39,344 nt of DNA, taken from the NCBI GenBank assembly GCA_945901855.1, contig CAMDLT010000038.1, forward strand, positions 1 to 39,344. The letters run 5' to 3'. Shown in pieces: positions 32,396 to 39,344 of this stretch; the stretch's first letter is position 1, and every line of letters begins with the position of its first letter. The position numbers and the translations under genes are program-made. The notes under the pieces were generated by a model. That model worked only from the letters and a program-made list of their open reading frames with translations. It did no database searches and was not told where the DNA came from. Source of the stretch: Asaia bogorensis. Its GTDB lineage: Bacteria > Pseudomonadota > Alphaproteobacteria > CACIAM-22H2.

Positions 32396-33445
32396 ATGCG
32401 CCTCAAAGCCTTCCACGCGGCGACAGCCGAAGACGCGATCCGCCTGATCCAGCGCGAGCTGGGCGACGATGCGCTTGTCGTGTCGACGGAAACGGATACG
32501 GGCGGCGTGCGCGTGATGGTTGCGGTCGAAGAGCCGGCCGAAACGCCCGAGCCCAATTTTGCGCCCTATGCGGTCGACGACGACAACGCGTCCGGCGCAC
32601 CCGACGCCGAACCCGCACCGCGTTTCGGGCGCGGCGCCCCGCCGCCAGAGGCGAACGCGCTTGGCCGCGTGCTCGCATTCCACGGCGTGCCCGCGATGCT
32701 TGCGGCCCGGCTTGAGGAAGGCGCCAAGATCGGCCGCGGCGGCAGCGACGCATCGCTTGTGGCTGCGCTCGCACGCCGTCTGTCGGCGTTGTTCCGATTT
32801 GCGCCGTTGGCTGCCACCGCCCGCGACAACGTGCCGATCCTGCTCGTCGGCCCGCCGGGCGCTGGCAAAACGATGGCCGTCGCCAAACTTGCCGCGCAGG
32901 CGGTTCTCGACGGGCGCGGCGTTCGCCTCGTCACCTGCGATCGCAGTTCGGCAGGCGGCGTTCCGGCTTTGGCGGCTTTCGCAGGAATCTTGGGCGTGCC
33001 GTTCGACATTGCCGACAGTCCCGAGGATCTGCAACGCTTCGCCTTCGCCACGCGCGACGCAACGCCGCTCATCGTCGATACGGCGGCGACCAACCCCGGC
33101 AACCCGGCCGAATTGGCAGCCCTAGCGCGCCTCATCGTGGCAACCGGCGGCGAGCCCGTGCTGGCGCTGCAAGCCGGGTTGGACGCGGCCGAAAGCGCCG
33201 ATACGGCAGAAGCTTTTGCGCGTATAGGTTGCACGCGGTTCGTGGCAACGCGGCTCGACATCGCGCGCCGCATGGGCGGTCTTTTGGCCGCTGCCGCAAG
33301 CGGCACCTACGCCATTGCCGAGATTTGCGTCTCGGCCAGTCCCGCCGACGGTCTCGAGACCGTCGATGCCGATCGTTTTGCCCGCATTCTTGTGGCCGCC
33401 GCATCGAACGCGCGCGCGGCCCGTCACCCGGAGGCCGTATCGTGA
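32396..33445 (+). CDS. flhF: SRP-type GTPase FlhF
   Basis: Polar flagellum placement GTPase, 349 residues. The N-terminal B domain (MRLKAFHAATAEDAIRLIQR) is intact. The G domain has G1 GPPGAGKT (152-159) and G4 TRLD (285-288). The G2 region reads CDRSSAGG (181-188), where SRP GTPases usually have DTxR. The G3 region reads DTAATNP (228-234), where DTxG is expected. GTP binding is likely but hydrolysis may be altered. The gene starts 3 bp after flhA and overlaps fleN by 4 bp (GTGA), which gives the usual flhA-flhF-fleN order. It probably sets the site of flagellar assembly with FleN. Confidence 0.9.
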   Translation: MRLKAFHAATAEDAIRLIQRELGDDALVVSTETDTGGVRVMVAVEEPAETPEPNFAPYAVDDDNASGAPDAEPAPRFGRGAPPPEANALGRVLAFHGVPAMLAARLEEGAKIGRGGSDASLVAALARRLSALFRFAPLAATARDNVPILLVGPPGAGKTMAVAKLAAQAVLDGRGVRLVTCDRSSAGGVPALAAFAGILGVPFDIADSPEDLQRFAFATRDATPLIVDTAATNPGNPAELAALARLIVATGGEPVLALQAGLDAAESADTAEAFARIGCTRFVATRLDIARRMGGLLAAAASGTYAIAEICVSASPADGLETVDADRFARILVAAASNARAARHPEAVS

Positions 33446-34269
33446 GCCAGATCCACACCCTGCCCTACGCCGAAGCCCATACGCGGGCGGTCGTCGAAAC
33501 CGGCCAGGATGCCAGGCCCAGCCGCTCGCTCGGCATCGTCGCCGTCGCCTCGGGCAAAGGCGGCGTCGGCAAGACGTGGTTTTCGGTGACGCTCGCCGCG
33601 TGCCTCGCCAAACGAGGCCTGAAGACGTTGCTGTTCGACGGGGATCTTGGGCTTGCCAACGTGGATATCCAGCTTGGCCTGTTTCCCAAGCGCGACCTTG
33701 GCCATTATTTTTCGGGCGCCCATGCGCTTGCGGAATGCACGACCTACTATCCGGTCGGCGGTTTCGAGATTCTGGCCGGCCGATCGGGTTCGGGCAATCT
33801 TGCCTCGCTGCCGCAGCCGCGTTTTGCCCAGCTCGTGCGCGATCTCTACGAGTTGTCGGCCGACTACGAAGCCACGATCGTCGACCTAGGCGCCGGCATC
33901 GAGGCCCATACGCGCGGCCTCGCCGCTTTGTCGCGGACCTGCGTGGTCGTCACCAACGACGAGCCGACAGCGCTGACCGACGCCTACGCGTTCATCAAAG
34001 TTCTGACCCAGCACCGCCAGCGCAGCGATCTTCGCATCGTCGTCAACAGCGCGGCCAATCCCACGCAAGGCCAGCGCATCCACGAAACCCTGTCCAAAGC
34101 CTGCCGCGAATTTTTGCGCTTCGATCCGCCGCTGCTGGGGGTCGTGCGCCGCGATGGCCGCGTGCGCGACACGATCCACGCCCAAACGCCGCTGCCCGTT
34201 CGCCATCCGGCGGCGCACGCCGCGCTCGATGTCGATGCGATCGCCGCGAGCCTGATCGCGCGGTTGTGA
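33442..34269 (+). CDS. flhG: MinD-like ATPase FleN/FlhG
   Basis: Flagellar number regulator, 275 residues, a P-loop ATPase of the MinD/ParA family. The deviant Walker A is SGKGGVGKTWFSV (38-50), then LFDGDLGLANVDIQLGL (64-80) and IVDLGAGIEAHTRGL. The C-terminal amphipathic tail is short (VDAIAASLIARL). The start is GTG at 33442, which overlaps the flhF stop and has CCGGAGG upstream; longer readings in this frame run into flhF and are not coding. FleN and FlhF act as an opposing pair that limits flagella to one or a few at the pole. Confidence 0.92.
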   Translation: MSQIHTLPYAEAHTRAVVETGQDARPSRSLGIVAVASGKGGVGKTWFSVTLAACLAKRGLKTLLFDGDLGLANVDIQLGLFPKRDLGHYFSGAHALAECTTYYPVGGFEILAGRSGSGNLASLPQPRFAQLVRDLYELSADYEATIVDLGAGIEAHTRGLAALSRTCVVVTNDEPTALTDAYAFIKVLTQHRQRSDLRIVVNSAANPTQGQRIHETLSKACREFLRFDPPLLGVVRRDGRVRDTIHAQTPLPVRHPAAHAALDVDAIAASLIARL

Positions 34270-35882
34270 GCGGGTCAATCCCGTCCAGTCCGCCGACAGC
34301 CCCGTCCCCTGCGGCGGCACCAACTGCGGCGGCGCCAACTGCGACGCCCGCCGCAAGCAGTACGCCGGCGCCCGTCCCGGTGCCGCAAACCGCACAGCTC
34401 CCGTCGCCTGCCGTCATCCAATCCTTTTCCCAAACCCAGGCGACGGTCGCACAGCTGCCGACCACGCTTGCCCAACAATTGCTGGCCGTCTTGAACACTG
34501 CCACGGCTGCGACATCGCAAGCCGGATCGGCAACGATCCAGATCCAAGGCCAGGTCTTGGGCAAAGACCAAAGCGGCCATACGCTGGTCAAAACCGATGC
34601 GGGCACCGTCGCGCTCAAGCTGCAAGCCGCGCAGACGCTGGCGCAAGGGGCAAACGTCACACTGCAAGTGGGCGGCTCGCCCGCCACGCCGACTGCGCTG
34701 GTCGTCGTACCGAACCCTTTGGGCGCATCGCAGTCCGGTCCGCAAGCACAACCAAAAACAGCCGCGCCACCGCCAAACAGTCCAAAACCGGCAGTCGACC
34801 CGCCCGCAACGCAGTTGGCGCTGGCGCCGCAAAACAAACCGGGTGCGCAAATTTCCGCGACCGTCGTTTCAAGTCCGCAAACGCTTGCCGCCAACGCCCT
34901 GCCGATCGCACCGACCGGCACGACCGTGCAACTCCGGCTAATCCCCGACACACGGCCGATACCGCCTGCGCCATCGCCGCCAACCGCCGCATCGTTCCCC
35001 GCGCCGCCTTCCGCCCCATCCCTCGCGCCCTCGTTGCCGGCGACCGTGACCGCAAAAATCGTAGCGCACTTGCCCGGCGGCCAAACATTGCTTGAAACGC
35101 CGATCGGCCGTTTGGCGGCACTCTGGCCGCCCGGCCTATCGCGCCCGCCCGAAGGTGCGACGCTTTCAATCGAACTCAAATTGCCGCCGGTTCCGGGCAA
35201 GGCGACAGCCGAATCCGCAACGCTGCGCACGGGCCTGCCGCTGGCGCGCGAATGGCCGACGCTCAAAGAAGCGCTCAAGACTCTGGGCGATGCCGAGCCC
35301 GGCTTGGCGCGACGGCTGATCGACGAAGCGCTGCCGCGACCGGGACCCAAACTCGCCCTACAAATCCTGTCGTTCCTCGCGACCGATCGAAGCGACGCGC
35401 GCAGCCTCTTGGGCGAAAACATTGCCAATGCCTTGGAGCGCGCAGGCAAGGGCGAAATTCTGCAACGGCTCGACGGCGATCTCAAAGAAATGCAGCGCCA
35501 GTCGGCTGCCGCCGGCGACTGGCGCGTATCCTACGTGCCGTTCCAGGATGGCGGCGAGCTTCGCCAAATGCGCATCTTCGCGCGTCGCGAAGAACAGAAG
35601 GACAAACGCGCGCGCGATTCCAAACGCTTCGTCGTCGAGGTTGAGTTCTCCGAACTTGGCGACGTGCAGATCGACGGGCTGATGCGCAAGCCCAAGCTGG
35701 AACTGATGCTGCGCACGCACAAGCATATCCCCGCCGATCTGCGCGACGAGATCGAAGTCGTTTTCCTCGAGGGTTGCTCGCTGGCCGGGCTTGCCGGAAA
35801 AATCTATTTTCAGGCCGGCGAGCGCTTTCCCGTCAATCCGTTGGAGGAAATCCAACGCCAGACAAGCGGGATGACCGCCTGA
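34266..35882 (+). CDS. Second FliK-like protein with Flg_hook-type C-terminal domain
   Basis: A 538-residue protein. The N-terminal 330 residues are Pro/Ala/Thr-rich and low in complexity. The C-terminal part (about 430-525) has DWRVSYVPFQDGGELRQMRI, KRFVVEVEFSELGDVQIDGL and a LEGCSLAGLAGKIYFQ-like end, resembling the FliK C-terminal domain. The start was set at the GTG at 34266, overlapping the fleN stop (GTGA); the open frame continues upstream but only over flhF and fleN. It could be a second hook- or rod-length factor or an export-switch protein. Similar genes follow fleN in related alphaproteobacteria (recalled, not checked). It ends the operon. Confidence 0.75.
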   Translation: MSGSIPSSPPTAPSPAAAPTAAAPTATPAASSTPAPVPVPQTAQLPSPAVIQSFSQTQATVAQLPTTLAQQLLAVLNTATAATSQAGSATIQIQGQVLGKDQSGHTLVKTDAGTVALKLQAAQTLAQGANVTLQVGGSPATPTALVVVPNPLGASQSGPQAQPKTAAPPPNSPKPAVDPPATQLALAPQNKPGAQISATVVSSPQTLAANALPIAPTGTTVQLRLIPDTRPIPPAPSPPTAASFPAPPSAPSLAPSLPATVTAKIVAHLPGGQTLLETPIGRLAALWPPGLSRPPEGATLSIELKLPPVPGKATAESATLRTGLPLAREWPTLKEALKTLGDAEPGLARRLIDEALPRPGPKLALQILSFLATDRSDARSLLGENIANALERAGKGEILQRLDGDLKEMQRQSAAAGDWRVSYVPFQDGGELRQMRIFARREEQKDKRARDSKRFVVEVEFSELGDVQIDGLMRKPKLELMLRTHKHIPADLRDEIEVVFLEGCSLAGLAGKIYFQAGERFPVNPLEEIQRQTSGMTA

Positions 35883-35981
35883 CAAAGGGCGCATTGTCCC
35901 GCACGCCGCTTGCCTGCGGCGATTCGTCTAAATTTTTGTACATTTGCATTGCTAACGCGGCGTTTGCGAAGTCGCCGTTTC

Positions 35982-35995
35982 GTTATCATGATAAC
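35982..35995. promoter_or_regulatory. Perfect 14-bp palindrome upstream of chemoreceptor
   Basis: GTTATCATGATAAC is its own reverse complement. It sits in the 244-bp region 35883-36126 between the FliK-like gene and the chemoreceptor. It has the shape of a dimeric regulator operator, but I cannot name the protein. Confidence 0.55.
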
Positions 35996-36064
35996 AAATA
36001 CGATACATAAAATTTGTCTAATCTTCCGAGACAGCGGCCGGGCAACGACAATTATGCGTCGCAG

Positions 36065-36079
36065 TTAACCTTACATTAA
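36065..36079 (+). promoter_or_regulatory. CtrA-type box upstream of chemoreceptor
   Basis: TTAACCTTACATTAA is a perfect TTAA-N7-TTAA match to the CtrA binding motif, 48 bp before the ATG at 36127. The SciP homologue in the window supports a CtrA circuit in this organism. Confidence 0.6.
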
Positions 36080-36126
36080 AAATTGAGCGCGATAGTGAGG
36101 CTGCAAATTTAGAACCGGAGCCCCCC

Positions 36127-38409
36127 ATGAATCTGCTCTCCTCGTTAAGCCCGTTTGGCCGATTCTCGCTTGTCGGACAAGTCTATGCGGCGTTCGGATT
36201 CCTGGGCGTGCTGCTTGTCGGAACGGCCGCCTACGGGGTAAACGGCCTCATCGCGACGGCGACAGAGACCAGTCTGGCGGGCGAAATCAGCGCCGCTGCC
36301 GACCGCGCGCAGATGGTGGATCTGCGCCTGACGCAAACGCGCAACGCGCTCAATATATGGCTACAGGCGCCGGCACAGCCGCAGGCCGAAATAGCCGAAG
36401 CGGCTTTTGCGCGCCTCGACTTGGCGCTGAAGGAGCTGCAGGACAGCGACACATCCGCATCCGAACGCGAACTGGTCGCGCGCTATGCCGCAACGCTCGA
36501 CAAATTCCGCAACGAAAGCTGGGTCTCCGTCCAGCGCGTATTTGCCGCACGCGCTGCAATCTTGGCAGAACTCGACCGCGTCGGCCCGCCCAACCGCACG
36601 ACGCTTCAGCGCCTGCGCGACGAAGTCGTTGCGGCAAGTCCGGTCGCCGGTACAGCCCTCAATCTATCGGCCGAACACTACATGCTTGGCCGCGTGCGCG
36701 CGATGCGCTACCGCACCAGCCTGTCCGATACGGACATGACAAATGGGGCGCGCGCCCTCAACGACGCGATCGAAGCGGCAAACGTCGGTAAGCGCGAATC
36801 GCCGACCGCATTCGCCGCGCGCATCGACCAATCGATCGCGTCAATTGTCACGTACCGCGACGAATATGCAAAAGTCCAAGCTTTCTCCAAGCAGATCGGC
36901 GAGTTGCGCGACACCTTCCGCGCCCAGGGCAATGCGCTGTCGGGTCTTACCGACGAGATCCGCAAATCCGTCGAAGCGCGTGCCGAACAAGCCAACATGG
37001 CGGCATCGTCGGCCGTCCGGCAGCGCGAATGGATCATGACAGTGATGGGCACGATCGCCGTGCTGCTGGGCCTGCTCGTCGCCGCGGCGTTCGTTGCAAG
37101 CTTGCGCCGCCCGCTGGCGGTCGTCGTCGATGCGGCCAAGGCGTTGGCGGCCGGGCGCGACGACGTCGCGATCGCGCCGACCATGCGCAAGGACGAACTT
37201 GGCACGCTGATCGAAGCGATGCGCGTCTTGTGCGCGACCGTCGGCGATGCGTTCCGCTTGCGCCAGATGGTCGAAGAAATGCCGACAGCCGTCATGACGG
37301 CCGACCCCAAGAACGGCTTCAAGATCGGCTATGCCAACCGCGCATCGTCCGACGCGCTGCGCAGCGTGCAAGACCAACTGCCGTGCGCCGCCGACAATTT
37401 GGTCGGCACCAAGCTCGGGGCGTTGCATCGCGACGAAACGCTGCAGGATTCGAGCCTCGGCAATGCGGCCGGTTTGCCACGCCGCGCCGCGATCAAGATC
37501 GGCAAAGAGCTTTTCGACGTGCGCATCTCGGCGATCCGCGACAAGGTCGGCACCTATATCGGGCCGATGCTGGTGTGGACCAACGTCACCCGCCAGGCGC
37601 AGATGGCCGACGATTTCGAAACCAACGTCAAATCGGTGGTCGATACGGTTTCGGCCTCCGCCCAGCAGATGCAAAAAAGTTCGACGGCTTTGGGCGTCGC
37701 ATCCGAAGAGACCAATCGCCAGGCGACAGTCATGGCGGCCGCGTCTGAAGAGGCTTCGACCAACGTGCAGACCGTTGCGGCGGCAGCCGAGGAACTAACC
37801 GCCTCGATCCGCGAGATCAGCCGCCAAGTTTCGGAATCGGCCGAGATCGCGCGCAAGGCCGTCGACGAAGCCAAGCGCACCTCGGGTCAGGTCGACAAAC
37901 TTTCCGCATCGGCCGACAAAATCGGCGAGGTCGTGAAGCTCATCAGCGACATTGCGGGCCAGACCAACCTCCTTGCCCTCAACGCCACGATCGAGGCGGC
38001 GCGCGCGGGCGATGCGGGCAAAGGTTTTGCCGTCGTCGCCTCGGAGGTCAAGAGCCTCGCCAACCAGACCGCCAAAGCGACCGACGAAATCCAGTCGGCC
38101 ACCGGCGCCACGGTCGGCGCCATCCATTCGATCCGCGAAACGATCGAGCGCATCGACAGCATCGCGGCCGCGATCGCGGCGGCGGTCGAGCAACAGGGCA
38201 CTTCGACCGCGGAAATTGCGCGGAACGTCCAGCAAGCGGCACAAGGAACCCAAGAGGTTTCGAGTTCGATCGGCAGCGTGACGCGCGCGGCGCAGGATGC
38301 GGGCATATCGGCCAAGCAAATGAGCGGCGCGTCGGCTGCCTTGACGGACGAATCCGCACGCTTGCGCCAGGAAGTGGACCGCTTCCTTAGCAATATCCGG
38401 GCGGCATAA
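36127..38409 (+). CDS. Methyl-accepting chemotaxis protein with PAS domain
   Basis: A 760-residue chemoreceptor. The order is: membrane helix 1 (about 15-38), a helical periplasmic sensor (about 40-302), membrane helix 2 (303-325), HAMP (326-378), a PAS-like domain (380-490, with [20 protein letters not shown]) and a signalling coil (500-755). The hairpin tip [20 protein letters not shown], followed by [20 protein letters not shown], is intact and binds CheA/CheW. No C-terminal CheR pentapeptide is present. The start ATG has CCGGAG 6 nt upstream. The periplasmic ligand is unknown; the PAS domain could sense redox state or a cytoplasmic ligand. It is a separate transcription unit with its own promoter region. 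Confidence 0.93.
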   Translation: MNLLSSLSPFGRFSLVGQVYAAFGFLGVLLVGTAAYGVNGLIATATETSLAGEISAAADRAQMVDLRLTQTRNALNIWLQAPAQPQAEIAEAAFARLDLALKELQDSDTSASERELVARYAATLDKFRNESWVSVQRVFAARAAILAELDRVGPPNRTTLQRLRDEVVAASPVAGTALNLSAEHYMLGRVRAMRYRTSLSDTDMTNGARALNDAIEAANVGKRESPTAFAARIDQSIASIVTYRDEYAKVQAFSKQIGELRDTFRAQGNALSGLTDEIRKSVEARAEQANMAASSAVRQREWIMTVMGTIAVLLGLLVAAAFVASLRRPLAVVVDAAKALAAGRDDVAIAPTMRKDELGTLIEAMRVLCATVGDAFRLRQMVEEMPTAVMTADPKNGFKIGYANRASSDALRSVQDQLPCAADNLVGTKLGALHRDETLQDSSLGNAAGLPRRAAIKIGKELFDVRISAIRDKVGTYIGPMLVWTNVTRQAQMADDFETNVKSVVDTVSASAQQMQKSSTALGVASEETNRQATVMAAASEEASTNVQTVAAAAEELTASIREISRQVSESAEIARKAVDEAKRTSGQVDKLSASADKIGEVVKLISDIAGQTNLLALNATIEAARAGDAGKGFAVVASEVKSLANQTAKATDEIQSATGATVGAIHSIRETIERIDSIAAAIAAAVEQQGTSTAEIARNVQQAAQGTQEVSSSIGSVTRAAQDAGISAKQMSGASAALTDESARLRQEVDRFLSNIRAA

Positions 38410-38460
38410 AGCAAGCCCGCGTCGCTGACGGCAAACGTGGCCCCAAGCGCAAGCGCGACC

Positions 38461-38508
38461 CCAAACGCAAACGGGGCGGAAGGTTGCCCTTCCGCCCCGC
38501 TCGTTTGG
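38461..38508 (-). terminator. Hairpin between convergent chemoreceptor and groEL
   Basis: A 12-bp stem, CGGGGCGGAAGG/CCTTCCGCCCCG (38472-38483 with 38488-38499, loop TTGC), is extended by CCAAACG/CGTTTGG (38461-38467 with 38502-38508). No T-run follows on either strand, so it is a strong fold with uncertain terminator function, and may end both genes. Confidence 0.6.
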
Positions 38509-38535
38509 TTCGGGTGAAGCCCGGTTGGCTTGGAC

Positions 38536-39344
<809 letters not shown>

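Noticed and set aside
30161..33034. 957-residue open frame antisense to flhA and flhF
   Set aside because: Shadow of GC-rich coding on the other strand; Asp/His/Arg-rich with no motifs, while flhA and flhF are clear.
33315..34265. N-terminal extension of the FliK-like protein to 855 residues
   Set aside because: It overlaps flhF and fleN in a shifted frame with biased Arg/Pro composition; the GTG at 34266 overlapping the fleN stop fits the operon.

Overview
The window is a high-GC bacterial chromosome segment dominated by flagellar genes. It looks like an alphaproteobacterium, probably a Rhodospirillales-like lineage. The reasons are the FlaF/FlbT pair of flagellin regulators, a SciP-type (DUF1153) small regulator, a FlbD-type sigma-54 activator with a degenerate receiver, a DUF1217 flagellar protein, and the Caulobacter-like order fliF-fliG-fliH(flbE)-fliN-flbD. 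No tRNA, rRNA, CRISPR array, insertion sequence or phage module was seen.

Layout. (1) 1-3288, rightward: a tightly overlapping sugar operon with an RmlC epimerase, an NAD-dependent epimerase/dehydratase-like protein, a CmcI-like methyltransferase, a small unknown protein and a hexapeptide acyltransferase. (2) 3275-7044, leftward: two overlapping TPR glycosyltransferases of the SPINDLY/OGT (GT41) type. (3) 7045-7406: an AT-rich intergenic region with candidate flagellin control signals. (4) 7407-10189, rightward: flagellin, a FlaF-like protein and a TPR-methyltransferase. (5) 10256-13696, leftward: a small unknown protein, a DUF1217 protein, FlbT and a third TPR glycosyltransferase; a GNAT acetyltransferase (13738-14478) diverges from it. 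(6) 14526-19916, leftward: flgE, flgL and flgK read as one operon, plus a second, canonical FlaF. (7) 20058-25535, rightward: a fourth TPR glycosyltransferase, fliK, flgD, an unknown gene and sciP. (8) 25776-35882, rightward: fliF, a drastically shortened fliG, fliH, fliN, flbD, flhA, flhF, fleN/flhG and a second FliK-like protein. (9) A chemoreceptor, then the 3' part of groEL on the other strand.

How the genes fit together. The flagellar genes cover the MS ring, part of the switch, the export gate, the hook, the hook-filament junction, hook-length control, the filament and regulation. The sugar operon and the four TPR-GT41 proteins fit a flagellin glycosylation system in which TPR domains recognise flagellin or flagellar substrates; this is inference. 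Regulation is partly readable. There are good sigma-54 (-24/-12) promoters before flgK and fliK, each with a GC-flanked A-tract motif about 100-140 bp upstream. The same motif lies upstream of fliF beside a degenerate CtrA box. These are plausible FlbD sites. A perfect TTAA-N7-TTAA CtrA-type box precedes the chemoreceptor.

Most notable: the fliG position encodes only about 91 residues (part of the N-terminal domain), and fliH starts 19 bp later, so the middle and torque-generating domains are absent here. Other points are two FlaF paralogues with one FlbT, an insertion with two related repeats inside FlgK, a C11 tract before sciP, and changed GTPase motifs in FlhF.
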